A stretch of DNA of 6,991 nt from Candidatus Nanopelagicales bacterium (GTDB lineage: Bacteria > Actinomycetota > Actinomycetes > S36-B12 > UBA10799): positions 1 to 6,991 of the forward strand of contig JAUYKX010000009.1 in assembly GCA_030699055.1 (NCBI GenBank), given 5' to 3'. Below the pieces are notes generated by a model. It saw only the letters and a list, made by a program, of their open reading frames with translations, did not search any database and was not told the origin of the DNA. Positions 1-6,511 of this stretch are shown piece after piece. How positions within the stretch are numbered: the stretch's first letter is position 1; each line of letters starts with the position of its first letter. The translations under genes and the position numbers were made by a program.

Positions 1-1651
1 GATGTTGCTGCTGCTGCCGAGCCTGTTGGACCTGTCGATCGACACTGATCGGGGGCAGGTAACTGCGGCCCAGGAACATCCCGCCGCCACCGACCGGACG
101 ACTGTGCTCCCGCGGCCCACGGCCTGCCGACCACCCGGAACCGACAGCCTCACCTTCCTGGTCGATATCGGACGACCCAGTTTGGGAAGTATCAGCGAGC
201 ACCCACGTGTCCTTCGACCCACCGCCCTGCGACGAGTTGACGACCAGACTGCCCTCCGTCAACGCCACCCGGGTCAGGCCACCGGGCATCACCCAGACCT
301 GTCGCCCGTCATTGACCGCGAAAGGGCGCAGGTCAATGTGGCGCGCGGCGAGCTGCCCGGAACCGACGACCGTCGGACACGTCGAGAGGTTGATCACCGG
401 CTGGGCGATCCAGGAACGGGGATCACCCTCGATCGCCACCGTCGACTGGACAAGCTGCTCGTCCGTGGCCTGGGGGCCGATGACCAACCCGTACCCTCCC
501 GAGGCATCAGCGGGCTTGCACACCATGCGATCCAGCCGCTCGAGCACGTAGCGGCGGACATCGGGGTCTCGCAGGTCGTAAGTGGGGACGTTGGGGATGA
601 TCGCCTTTTCCCCCAGGTAGTACTCGATCAGCTTGGGCACATAGGGGTACAGCGCCTTGTCGTCGGCCACACCGTTGCCGACACCGTTGGCCAGCGTCAC
701 CGCGCCGGACCGGGCGGCGTTGAGTATCCCCGGGATGCCCAGCACACTGTCCGGCCGGAAGTGCACCGGGTCAAGGAAATCGTCATCAATCCGCCGGTAG
801 ATCACATGGACCGGCTCGGCGCCCCGAGTGGTTCGCATGAAGACGAAGCCGCCGCGGCAGAACAAGTCGCGTCCTTCAACCAGTTCCACGCCCATGAGTC
901 GGGCCAAATACGCGTGTTCGAAATGGGCGGCGTTGTGAACCCCGGGCGTGAGCACAACGATGGTGGGTTCATGGACATCCCGGGGGGCCGCTGCCCGCAG
1001 CGCCCGGTACAGCCGTTCCGGGTACTCGGCTACGGGCTGGACCTGGTAACCCGCAAAGACCTCAGGAAGCACATGAGCCAAGGTGCGCCGATTTTCCAGC
1101 ACGTAGGAGACCCCCGACGGATTGCGCAGGTTGTCCTCCAGCACGTGAAAGACGCCGGCATCGTCTCGGATCAGGTCGACACCGGAGACGTGAATGCGGA
1201 CACCATTCGGCGGGTTGATCCCGTGCGCGGAACGATGAAAATGATGCGAACTGGTGACCAGGGTCTTGGGCACGACTCCGTCGCGCATGATGTCCCCCGG
1301 ACCGTAGACATCGGCCAGAAAGGCCTCAAGCGCTCTGATCCTCTGGCTGACCCCGGCGGCGACCCGATCCCATTCGGCGGCGTTGACCACGCGCGGGACC
1401 AGGTCCATCGGCAGGGGTCGTTCGCGGCCGGACAAGGTGAAGGTGATGCCCTGCGCCGACAGATGCGCATCACGAAGGCGTCCGCGTTCGCGTAACCCGT
1501 CGCGACCCAGGTCGGCCAGCACCCGGTGGAGTGACTCGAGTCCGGGACGCACTTGTCCATCGGTTCGGTACATCTCGTCGTAGGCAGCCGGCGGCGGCCG
1601 CGCCCCGGATTCCGGCTCCGCGACTACCGAGGACTCCCCAGCTCCGGTCAC
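1..1651 (-). CDS. Circularly permuted ATP-grasp family protein (DUF404/DUF407 type), 3' end cut by window edge
   Basis: The minus-strand frame stays open for 550 codons and runs off the left edge, so the C-terminus is missing. I recognise the circularly permuted ATP-grasp type 2 family (Rv2411c-like). Seen in order: the N-terminal signature YDEMYRTDG (24-32), YRRIDDDFLDP (285-295), NGVGNGVADDKALYPYVPKL (322-341), the nucleotide-binding stretch KPADASGGYGLVIG (379-392, Lys379 the likely ATP-phosphate lysine), LSTCPT (422-427), RHIDLRPF (437-444) and the Gly/Ser loop NSSQGGGSKDTWV (472-484). After about residue 490 the tail is low complexity and ends Q-rich. The family is predicted, mainly from genome context, to be an ATP-dependent peptide or amide ligase, usually beside alpha-E (DUF403) and transglutaminase-like genes, which would lie off the left edge. 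The GTG start at 1651 is three bases after the gltA stop and in the same frame; the in-frame TGA at 1657-1655 excludes anything further upstream. No clear Shine-Dalgarno is present, so translation is probably coupled to gltA. Family assignment is firm; substrate is unknown. Confidence 0.93.
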   Translation of the reverse strand, partial: MTGAGESSVVAEPESGARPPPAAYDEMYRTDGQVRPGLESLHRVLADLGRDGLRERGRLRDAHLSAQGITFTLSGRERPLPMDLVPRVVNAAEWDRVAAGVSQRIRALEAFLADVYGPGDIMRDGVVPKTLVTSSHHFHRSAHGINPPNGVRIHVSGVDLIRDDAGVFHVLEDNLRNPSGVSYVLENRRTLAHVLPEVFAGYQVQPVAEYPERLYRALRAAAPRDVHEPTIVVLTPGVHNAAHFEHAYLARLMGVELVEGRDLFCRGGFVFMRTTRGAEPVHVIYRRIDDDFLDPVHFRPDSVLGIPGILNAARSGAVTLANGVGNGVADDKALYPYVPKLIEYYLGEKAIIPNVPTYDLRDPDVRRYVLERLDRMVCKPADASGGYGLVIGPQATDEQLVQSTVAIEGDPRSWIAQPVINLSTCPTVVGSGQLAARHIDLRPFAVNDGRQVWVMPGGLTRVALTEGSLVVNSSQGGGSKDTWVLADTSQTGSSDIDQEGEAVGSGWSAGRGPREHSRPVGGGGMFLGRSYLPPISVDRQVQQARQQQQH

Positions 1652-1654
1652 GGC

Positions 1655-2941
1655 TCAGTGACGCTCGTTCAGCGGCACGTAGTCGCGTTTGGGGTAACCC
1701 TGATAAACCTGTCGCGGCCGGCCGATTTTCGTGTCCGGATCAATAATCATCTCGCGCCAATGGGCGATCCAGCCCGGCAGGCGACCCAGGGCGAACAGCA
1801 CGGTGAACATCCGATTCGGAAAGCCCATCGCCTTGTAAATCAACCCGGTGTAGAAGTCGACGTTCGGGTAAAGGTGCCGCGACACGAAGTAGTCGTCGGA
1901 CAGCGCAATCGACTCCAATTCGCGAGCGATGTCGAGCAATGGGTCAGACACGTCGAGCGCGGTCAAAACCTCGTCGGCAGTGGCCTTGATGATCGATGCT
2001 CGCGGATCGTAGCTCTTGTAGACGCGATGGCCGAAACCCATCAGCCGAACACCGTCTTCGCGCCGCTTGACCCGTTCGATGAAGGCACCGGGGCCGTTGC
2101 CGGATGCGTGAATCCGGCTCAGCATCTCCAGCACCGCCTGATTGGCCCCTCCATGCAGCGGCCCGAACAGCGCGTTGATTCCAGCCGATATCGAGGCGAA
2201 CAGATTTGCGTGCGACGAACCCACCATGCGCACCGTCGACGTAGAGCAATTCTGCTCGTGGTCAGCGTGCAGAATCAGCAGTTGGTCGAGCGCCCGCGCG
2301 ATCACCGGATTGTCCTCGTACGGCTCGCAGGGCCAGCCGAAAGTCAGCCGTCGGAAGTTGCCCACGATGTCCAGGGAGTTGTCGGGATACATCATCGGTT
2401 GACCGAGCGCGTGCCGGTACGCGTAAGCCGCGATGATCGGCACCTTGGCGAGCAGTCGAATCGTGGAGATCTCCACCTGTTCGGGGTCGAACGGATCGAG
2501 GGAATCCTGGTAGAAGGTCGAAAGCGCACTGACGGCGCTGGAGAGCACCGACATCGGATGGGCATCGGACGGAAAACCGTCGAAAAACCGCCTCAACTCT
2601 TCGTGAAGCATCGTGTGGGAGCGCAATCTCCCGTCGAACTCGGCCAGCTGATTCGCAGTCGGCAGCTCGCCGTAAATCAGCAGATAGGACACCTCGATGA
2701 AGGTCGAATCCGCGGCGAGTTGCTCGATGGGAATACCGCGATACCGCAGGATGCCGGCATCGCCGTCGATATAGGTGATCGACGACCGGCAGGCAGCCGT
2801 GTTGACGAACCCGTAGTCGAGGGCCACCGCCCCGGCGGCTCGGAGCAGCCCGGATACATCGAGTCCGTCTTCGCCTTCGGTGGCGGGAGTCCGGGTCAGG
2901 GGCACGTCGCCGCCGGCGGACCGCATCATCACATCAGCCAT
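1655..2941 (-). CDS. gltA: Citrate synthase (hexameric, E. coli GltA-like)
   Basis: This protein condenses acetyl-CoA with oxaloacetate to give citrate, the entry step of the TCA cycle, in the cytosol. It has 428 residues, essentially the length of E. coli GltA (427), including the N-terminal domain that short citrate/methylcitrate synthases lack. The catalytic triad is visible as His263 (GPLHGGANQ), His305 (GFGHRVYK) and Asp362 (NVDFYTG), with substrate arginines Arg314 and Arg387 and the LHADHEQN motif at 224-231. Cys205 in PCEPYE matches E. coli Cys206 near the NADH site, so allosteric control by NADH is possible but not shown. The ATG at 2941 lies 17 bp after the dapC stop. No ribosome binding site precedes it, but a TAnnnT hexamer is placed for leaderless transcription. 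A paralogue working as a methylcitrate synthase is less likely, since no prp genes are nearby. The next gene follows after three bases in the same frame. Confidence 0.96.
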   Translation of the reverse strand: MADVMMRSAGGDVPLTRTPATEGEDGLDVSGLLRAAGAVALDYGFVNTAACRSSITYIDGDAGILRYRGIPIEQLAADSTFIEVSYLLIYGELPTANQLAEFDGRLRSHTMLHEELRRFFDGFPSDAHPMSVLSSAVSALSTFYQDSLDPFDPEQVEISTIRLLAKVPIIAAYAYRHALGQPMMYPDNSLDIVGNFRRLTFGWPCEPYEDNPVIARALDQLLILHADHEQNCSTSTVRMVGSSHANLFASISAGINALFGPLHGGANQAVLEMLSRIHASGNGPGAFIERVKRREDGVRLMGFGHRVYKSYDPRASIIKATADEVLTALDVSDPLLDIARELESIALSDDYFVSRHLYPNVDFYTGLIYKAMGFPNRMFTVLFALGRLPGWIAHWREMIIDPDTKIGRPRQVYQGYPKRDYVPLNERH

Positions 2942-2947
2942 GACCGA

Positions 2948-2953
2948 ACGCTA
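2948..2953 (-). promoter_or_regulatory. Candidate -10 element for a leaderless gltA transcript
   Basis: The minus strand reads TAGCGT followed by TCGGTC and then the gltA ATG. The hexamer fits the actinobacterial -10 pattern TAnnnT, and its last base lies seven bases before the A of ATG, which would put the transcription start on that A. The absence of any purine-rich ribosome binding site before this ATG agrees with a leaderless start. No good -35 is present at 16-18 bp (CTGCTT region), which is common in actinobacteria but weakens the call. One hexamer of this kind can arise by chance. Confidence 0.4.
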
Positions 2954-2958
2954 GCGAT

Positions 2959-4050
2959 TCAGAAGCGCCCAAGCAGCCGCTGGCAGGCCATCTGAACTTG
3001 TTGGTCGGATGCGGTGAGGGCCACTCGGACATGCCGGGCTCCCCGTGGCCCGTAAAGATCCCCGGGCGCGACCAGAATTCCGAGGTCGGCCAGTCGGGAA
3101 ACGGTGTCCCAGCACGGCTCGTTAGCGCTCACCCACAGGTACAACCCGGCTGCCGACTCGTCAATCCTGAATCCGGCCTCAGCCAGTGCGGCTTGCAGCA
3201 GCTCCCGCCGGCCGCGATACCGCCGGCGTTGGGCTCGAACATGTTCGTCGTCGGACCAGGCGGTGGCTGCCGCCGCTTGCACCGGCGCGGGCACCATCAT
3301 CCCCGCGTGCTTCGCCACCGAAACCAGTCCGCGCACCAACGAACGGTCCCCGGCCACAAATCCGTATCGGTAGCCGGCCAGGTTCGATCTCTTCGACAAG
3401 GAATGGACGGCCAGCAGACCGGCAAACGAGCCGTCGCAAACATCCGGATGCAAGATCGACACGGGCTGTTCATCCCAGCCGAGTTCGATGTAGCACTCGT
3501 CGCTGGCGACGACCACTCCCCGCTCCCGCGCCCAGGCGACAATCTTCGCCAGGTGCTCCCGGCCCAGAACCTTGCCGGTCGGGTTGGAAGGCGAATTGAC
3601 CCACAGCAGAGCGGGCCGAGCGGGTCCGAGTTGCAATAGCGAGTCGGCGGCCGTCACGGCGCAGCCGGAGATTTGCGCCCCGATCGCGTAGGTCGGATAG
3701 GCCAGCTCCGGGGTGACGACCAGATCCCCGGGGCCGAGCCCGAGCATCCGGGGAAGCCAGGCAACCAGTTCCTTGGTCCCGATCACCGACATCACGTCGT
3801 TCGGGTCCATACCCAACACACCGAGTCGTCTGGCGAGCCAGCCAGCGGCCGCCGACCTGACCTCGATACTGCCCTGTGCGGTCGGATAGCCCGGGGAATC
3901 CGAGGCGGATCGCAGCCTTTGCTGGATCAGATCGGGGACCGGATCGACCGGGGTGCCGACTGACAGATCGCAACAACCGCCGGGGTGCTCCCGAGCTCGT
4001 TTGGCGAACGGAGTCAGCGCATCCCAAGGAAAGTCCGGCAGATCAAGCAC
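2959..4050 (-). CDS. dapC: N-succinyldiaminopimelate aminotransferase (DapC type, PLP fold type I)
   Basis: The predicted reaction is glutamate-dependent transamination of N-succinyl-2-amino-6-ketopimelate to N-succinyl-LL-diaminopimelate, in the succinylase route to meso-DAP and lysine. The 363-residue length matches the actinobacterial DapC group (Corynebacterium DapC, M. tuberculosis Rv1178). Fold type I aminotransferase marks are NSPSNPTG (152-159, with Asn156), SDECY (183-187, Asp184 facing the PLP pyridine nitrogen, Tyr187), the Schiff-base lysine Lys220 in HSLSKRSNLAGYR, Arg228 for PLP phosphate, and Arg342 in HVRVALT, placed to bind a substrate carboxylate. The N-terminal FPWDAL and LSVGTPVDPVP segments are typical of this subgroup. 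The GTG at 4050 is the only possible start after an in-frame TGA at 4065-4063. It has no clear ribosome binding site, so it probably depends on coupling from fdxC, 21 bp upstream. Substrate specificity rests on subgroup resemblance and the fdxC neighbour; M. tuberculosis has a second DapC candidate (Rv0858c), so another aminotransferase role remains possible. Confidence 0.88.
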   Translation of the reverse strand: MLDLPDFPWDALTPFAKRAREHPGGCCDLSVGTPVDPVPDLIQQRLRSASDSPGYPTAQGSIEVRSAAAGWLARRLGVLGMDPNDVMSVIGTKELVAWLPRMLGLGPGDLVVTPELAYPTYAIGAQISGCAVTAADSLLQLGPARPALLWVNSPSNPTGKVLGREHLAKIVAWARERGVVVASDECYIELGWDEQPVSILHPDVCDGSFAGLLAVHSLSKRSNLAGYRYGFVAGDRSLVRGLVSVAKHAGMMVPAPVQAAAATAWSDDEHVRAQRRRYRGRRELLQAALAEAGFRIDESAAGLYLWVSANEPCWDTVSRLADLGILVAPGDLYGPRGARHVRVALTASDQQVQMACQRLLGRF

Positions 4051-4071
4051 GAGCCGTACCGGTCAGGCGCG

Positions 4072-4398
4072 TCACTCGTCGTGGGCCTGGGGCGGCAGCC
4101 CGGTGACGGGCGGCACGTCCTTCGCAATCAGACCCACCCGGCTCGCCCCTCCGGGCGAACCGATGCCATTGAAGAACTCGACGTTGGCGGGCGTGTACTC
4201 GGCCCACTCTTCCGGAACGTCGTCCTCGTAGAAGATCGCCTCGACGGGGCACACCGGCTCACAGGCCCCACAGTCCACGCATTCGTCCGGATGGATGTAA
4301 AGCATCCGGTCGCCCTCGTAGATGCAGTCCACGGGGCATTCGTCAACGCAGGCCTTGTCCTTCAGGTCGACACAGGGCTCAGCGATCACATAGGTCAC
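4072..4398 (-). CDS. fdxC: Seven-iron ferredoxin ([3Fe-4S][4Fe-4S])
   Basis: This is a small cytosolic electron carrier of 108 residues. The cysteines are 9, 17, 21, 25, 40, 43, 46 and 50. By comparison with Azotobacter ferredoxin I, Cys9, Cys17 and Cys50 should hold the [3Fe-4S] cluster and Cys21, Cys40, Cys43 and Cys46 the [4Fe-4S] cluster, with Cys25 as the usual free cysteine next to it. The stretch PVDCIYEG...LYIHPDECVDCGACEPVCPVEAI is nearly that of mycobacterial FdxC (Rv1177). An acidic segment (YEDDVPEEW) and a Gly-rich tail follow. The GTG start at 4398 is supported by GGGAG six bases upstream, the best ribosome binding site in the window. A promoter candidate lies about 60-85 bp upstream, so this gene probably heads the unit continuing into dapC. 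No reductase or cytochrome P450 partner is visible. The symbol fdxA is used for the same protein in some genomes. Confidence 0.95.
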   Translation of the reverse strand: MTYVIAEPCVDLKDKACVDECPVDCIYEGDRMLYIHPDECVDCGACEPVCPVEAIFYEDDVPEEWAEYTPANVEFFNGIGSPGGASRVGLIAKDVPPVTGLPPQAHDE

Positions 4399-4404
4399 GG
4401 TTCA

Positions 4405-4409
4405 CTCCC
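4405..4409 (-). promoter_or_regulatory. Ribosome binding site of fdxC
   Basis: GGGAG on the minus strand stands six bases before the GTG at 4398. It decides the GTG start, because the protein begins MTYVIAEPC exactly as expected for this ferredoxin family. Confidence 0.75.
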
Positions 4410-4420
4410 GGAAAGCCCGG

Positions 4421-4439
4421 CCCCGGAACCACTCCGGGG
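4421..4439 (-). other. Stem-loop in the fdxC 5' leader
   Basis: CCCCGGA, a five-base loop (GTGGT on the minus strand), then TCCGGGG form a perfect 7-bp GC-rich stem. It ends 22 bases before the fdxC start and would lie inside the leader if the promoter candidate at 4455-4482 is used. No run of T follows in the direction of transcription, so a standard terminator is not supported; a leader structure affecting mRNA stability or translation is equally possible. It does not cover the ribosome binding site. Confidence 0.4.
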
Positions 4440-4454
4440 CACGAAACGCCGACT

Positions 4455-4482
4455 ACTCTACTCTCCGTAACCGGCCGCGCAA
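4455..4482 (-). promoter_or_regulatory. Candidate promoter of the fdxC-dapC unit
   Basis: On the minus strand TTGCGC (4482-4477) is followed after 16 bases by TAGAGT (4460-4455), a fair primary-sigma pair with the TAnnnT -10 pattern. Transcription would begin near 4448, giving a leader of about 50 bases with the stem-loop and the GGGAG site. The 120-bp gap after the VanW gene, with no other coding potential, suits a promoter here. The -35 overlaps a short inverted repeat (GGCCG/CGGCC, 4473-4489) that could instead belong to the 3' end of the VanW transcript. Confidence 0.45.
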
Positions 4483-4518
4483 CACGGCCCGGATCGGTGC
4501 CAACATGCGGTCCGGACT

Positions 4519-6333
4519 TCAACGAACAGCACTCGCCGAACTCTTCGGATCGTTGGCCTTCTCCTTGGTGCAGATTGCCGCGTTCCCGGGAATGTAGTGC
4601 GTGTTGAATCGCTGCTTGCGCACTTCCCGTCCATCTCGGATGAAGATTCGGTCGACGGCAATGTCGAACCCGTCGACTCCCGATTGGGGCAGGCAGGAAT
4701 CGCTCGAATCGGTGACGGTGGCGAACGGTTTGACGTTTTCCCGGGGCCCGGTCCGAGCCTCGATCCGGTCGTACTGCTTCTTTCCCCACAGGGTCACGGT
4801 GACCGATGTGTTGGTGCTCTTGGCCGAGATCAGGACGCCGTCGGGGGTGTCGTTGCGGAACTTGAGATCCAGATAACCCCAATAGACCGTCGCCTCCAGG
4901 CCCGGCCGATAACGGGAGATCCAGATCAAATGAGCGCCCTGCTCCACCCGTTCCAAACCAGCGAAGAACGCTGCCGTCCACAACGTCGTGGCCACTGTCG
5001 AGACGCCCCCGCCAAGGTCCTCCCGAAATCGCCCACCGGCCCCGACCACCGGGCCGGTGGTGAAGCCCGCCTCCGCCGTGCGCTCACCCACCGTGTCGTT
5101 GAGCGAGAAGGTCTCGCCGGGTTTCAGCAGGGTTCCGTCCACCTTGCGTGCCGCCAACCCGATGTTCTGAACCCGGTAGGCCGCGTAGTCGAAGTCCTGG
5201 GTGAAGGAGGCCAAGGGCTCGATGATTCCAAGCTTCTCGACCTCGGCCGTAGTGTGTTTGGGCTTCAGCGGGGCCAGTTCCAGGTCGGCGACGCGCTCCG
5301 AACCTTCCCGATCCAGCACGCCCTCCACCGCCGATGCCAGTGCGTCATCACGGATGCCGAGCCCCTCCTGGCTCGGGACCAGCACCGGTTTCGAGCCGGA
5401 GACATCCCAGGTGGCGTTGCGCACCGGGCGCTCGACCTGAGCCAGTTGACCGGCGAGCGCCGGGCGCAGCTTTGCCGGATTGACGCGAGGCTCAAGGTTG
5501 CCGTCGCGCACCTCGAATGTAAGCGCTTTGGCAATCTGCCCCGGTTGCACCGAGAAAGTTCGGCCCTGAACACGCAACTCGACGGGCGCGAAAACCGCCC
5601 GACGACCGATCCCCCGAGCAACCTCATAGGCCTGGTCCCGGGAAACCGCAGGTGAGCTCTGTCCGGTCGGAATCTCGACCGCGCCGCGACCTCCCGGAAA
5701 ACCCGACGCCAAGGCCGCCACAGCCTCGTCGGTGATCGCCAGCCCATCCTTGCCCGGCTGAACGACGAGTTTCAGCCCGTCGTAAACAATCTTCGGCTCC
5801 ACGACCGGCTGGAGAACCGCCGATGTCGCCCGACGCAGCTCGCTCGAAGCCTGGCTCACGTCAATGTTGAGCGTGGGGTGAAAGTCTCCCCCGCCGAACC
5901 ACTGATGCCACAGATCCCACGGCTTCCACCGGCTCGTCAGCAGGCGATCGACGGTTGCCTCGGCATCCAACACCAATCCGGCATCAGCGGGTTCCACCCG
6001 CACCACCTTGTCGCCGGCTCGCAGTTTGATTGGCCGTTGCACCTGCGGACCCATCGTCTGATTCAGGGCATCGATCGCGGCTTCACGCTCAAGCCCACCA
6101 ATGTCGACCCCGGCCACAACGGTTCCGGCCGGAACGCGTTCGGACCCCATCAACCAGCAGGTACCGAGGACTGCCGCCAACCACATGGCGAAAATCGCGA
6201 AAAGACGAACCTGTCGCGGCGTCGGCCGCCATTGATCACGGCCGTGCCTCCCGGAATCGCCCGCGTCAAAGTCTCTCCTGATGTCGATCACCCGGGTCGG
6301 GGGCCGGACTTCGACTTCGGACGTGGGGGTCAC
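4519..6333 (-). CDS. VanW-family membrane-anchored protein with putative peptidoglycan-binding domains
   Basis: The 604-residue protein has a charged N-terminus (1-42), one hydrophobic segment near 43-63 (LFAIFAMWLAAVLGTCWLMG) and a long remainder probably outside the cell, as a type II anchored protein. The part from about 70 to 360 looks like two tandem copies of the YoaR-like PG_binding_4 domain: each has an opening helix, strands and a motif such as VQPGKDGLAI (191-200) or VPSQEGLGI (319-327). The VanW domain follows at about 380-510, with NIGLAARKVDGTLLKPGETF, GERTAEAGF, GGGVSTVATTLW (441-452) and the YWGYLDLKFRNDTPDGVLI segment. VanW is named for vancomycin clusters, but its biochemical role is unknown and this gene is no evidence of resistance. 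Cys547 and Cys588 near the C-terminus could form a disulfide outside the cell. The GTG start at 6333 has GGAAG six bases upstream, and an in-frame TAG with no start codon after it rules out a longer form. Confidence 0.9.
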   Translation of the reverse strand: MTPTSEVEVRPPTRVIDIRRDFDAGDSGRHGRDQWRPTPRQVRLFAIFAMWLAAVLGTCWLMGSERVPAGTVVAGVDIGGLEREAAIDALNQTMGPQVQRPIKLRAGDKVVRVEPADAGLVLDAEATVDRLLTSRWKPWDLWHQWFGGGDFHPTLNIDVSQASSELRRATSAVLQPVVEPKIVYDGLKLVVQPGKDGLAITDEAVAALASGFPGGRGAVEIPTGQSSPAVSRDQAYEVARGIGRRAVFAPVELRVQGRTFSVQPGQIAKALTFEVRDGNLEPRVNPAKLRPALAGQLAQVERPVRNATWDVSGSKPVLVPSQEGLGIRDDALASAVEGVLDREGSERVADLELAPLKPKHTTAEVEKLGIIEPLASFTQDFDYAAYRVQNIGLAARKVDGTLLKPGETFSLNDTVGERTAEAGFTTGPVVGAGGRFREDLGGGVSTVATTLWTAAFFAGLERVEQGAHLIWISRYRPGLEATVYWGYLDLKFRNDTPDGVLISAKSTNTSVTVTLWGKKQYDRIEARTGPRENVKPFATVTDSSDSCLPQSGVDGFDIAVDRIFIRDGREVRKQRFNTHYIPGNAAICTKEKANDPKSSASAVR

Positions 6334-6339
6334 CTGACG

Positions 6340-6344
6340 CTTCC
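6340..6344 (-). promoter_or_regulatory. Ribosome binding site of the VanW-family gene
   Basis: GGAAG on the minus strand stands six bases before the GTG at 6333. It is a moderate match, and it supports the only start codon available in this frame after an upstream stop. Confidence 0.55.
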
Positions 6345-6373
6345 GATCTCTGGTCGATTTGGTGCGGCTTGCC

Positions 6374-6407
6374 GCGGACTACGAGCACGAGAGCCGATGC
6401 AGTCCGC
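6374..6407 (-). other. Inverted repeat in the leader of the VanW-family gene
   Basis: GCGGACT and AGTCCGC are perfect 7-bp arms around 20 bases. A second, smaller hairpin (GCGGC, AA, GCCGC on the minus strand) shares the left-hand arm region, so two alternative folds compete for the same bases about 35 bp before the start codon. No T-run follows. Chance occurrence in GC-rich DNA cannot be excluded. Confidence 0.3.
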
Positions 6408-6433
6408 AGGCACACCTCTGGGCGGGGCACGTC

Positions 6434-6439
6434 ATGTTA
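6434..6439 (-). promoter_or_regulatory. Weak -10 candidate for the VanW-family gene
   Basis: TAACAT on the minus strand fits TAnnnT and is AT-rich against its surroundings. No convincing -35 lies 16-18 bp upstream; a TTGAGC (6467-6462) is 22 bp away, too far for a normal spacer. If used, transcription would begin near 6427, leaving a leader of about 94 bases that contains the inverted repeat. The rest of the 6334-6511 gap shows no coding potential. Confidence 0.25.
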
Positions 6440-6486
6440 AGCAGGCCCCCAACCGAAACCGGCTCAACGGCGCGCCCGTACGCGAA

Positions 6487-6510
6487 CCGTGGGGAGGTAC
6501 CTCCCCACGG
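6487..6510 (-). terminator. Perfect 24-bp palindrome just after mshB, probable terminator
   Basis: The 12-base arm CCGTGGGGAGGT is followed directly by its exact reverse complement, starting one base after the mshB TAG. As RNA it would fold as a 10-bp GC-rich stem with a GUAC loop. Its position suggests termination or 3' protection of the mshB transcript. There is no T-run, so it is at best the tail-less kind described in actinobacteria. A binding site for a dimeric regulator is the alternative, since the DNA symmetry is complete. Confidence 0.55.
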
Positions 6511-6511
6511 A

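Noticed and set aside
5..16. Run of CTG triplets at the left edge, possibly a microsatellite.
   Set aside because: It is the reverse complement of four glutamine codons in the low-complexity tail of the ATP-grasp protein, too short to call a repeat.
2..1495. Open plus-strand frame of 497 codons.
   Set aside because: It lies wholly antisense to the ATP-grasp gene, whose family motifs are clear along the whole stretch. The translation has no recognisable motif and is rich in Arg, Gly, Asp and His, as expected from the complement of GC-rich coding DNA.
1655..2941. 2-Methylcitrate synthase (PrpC) instead of citrate synthase.
   Set aside because: The length of 428 residues with the N-terminal domain and the Cys205 region follow the E. 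coli GltA type, and no prpB or prpD gene is in view.
1553..2995. Open plus-strand frame of 480 codons.
   Set aside because: It is antisense to the complete citrate synthase gene with all catalytic residues, and has no family resemblance or start signals.
4597..5655. Open plus-strand frame of 352 codons.
   Set aside because: It is antisense to the VanW-family gene and has no motif of its own.
4519..6333. VanW domain as a sign of a vancomycin-resistance cluster.
   Set aside because: No vanR, vanS, vanH, vanA or vanX genes are nearby, and VanW-domain proteins are common in actinobacteria without resistance.
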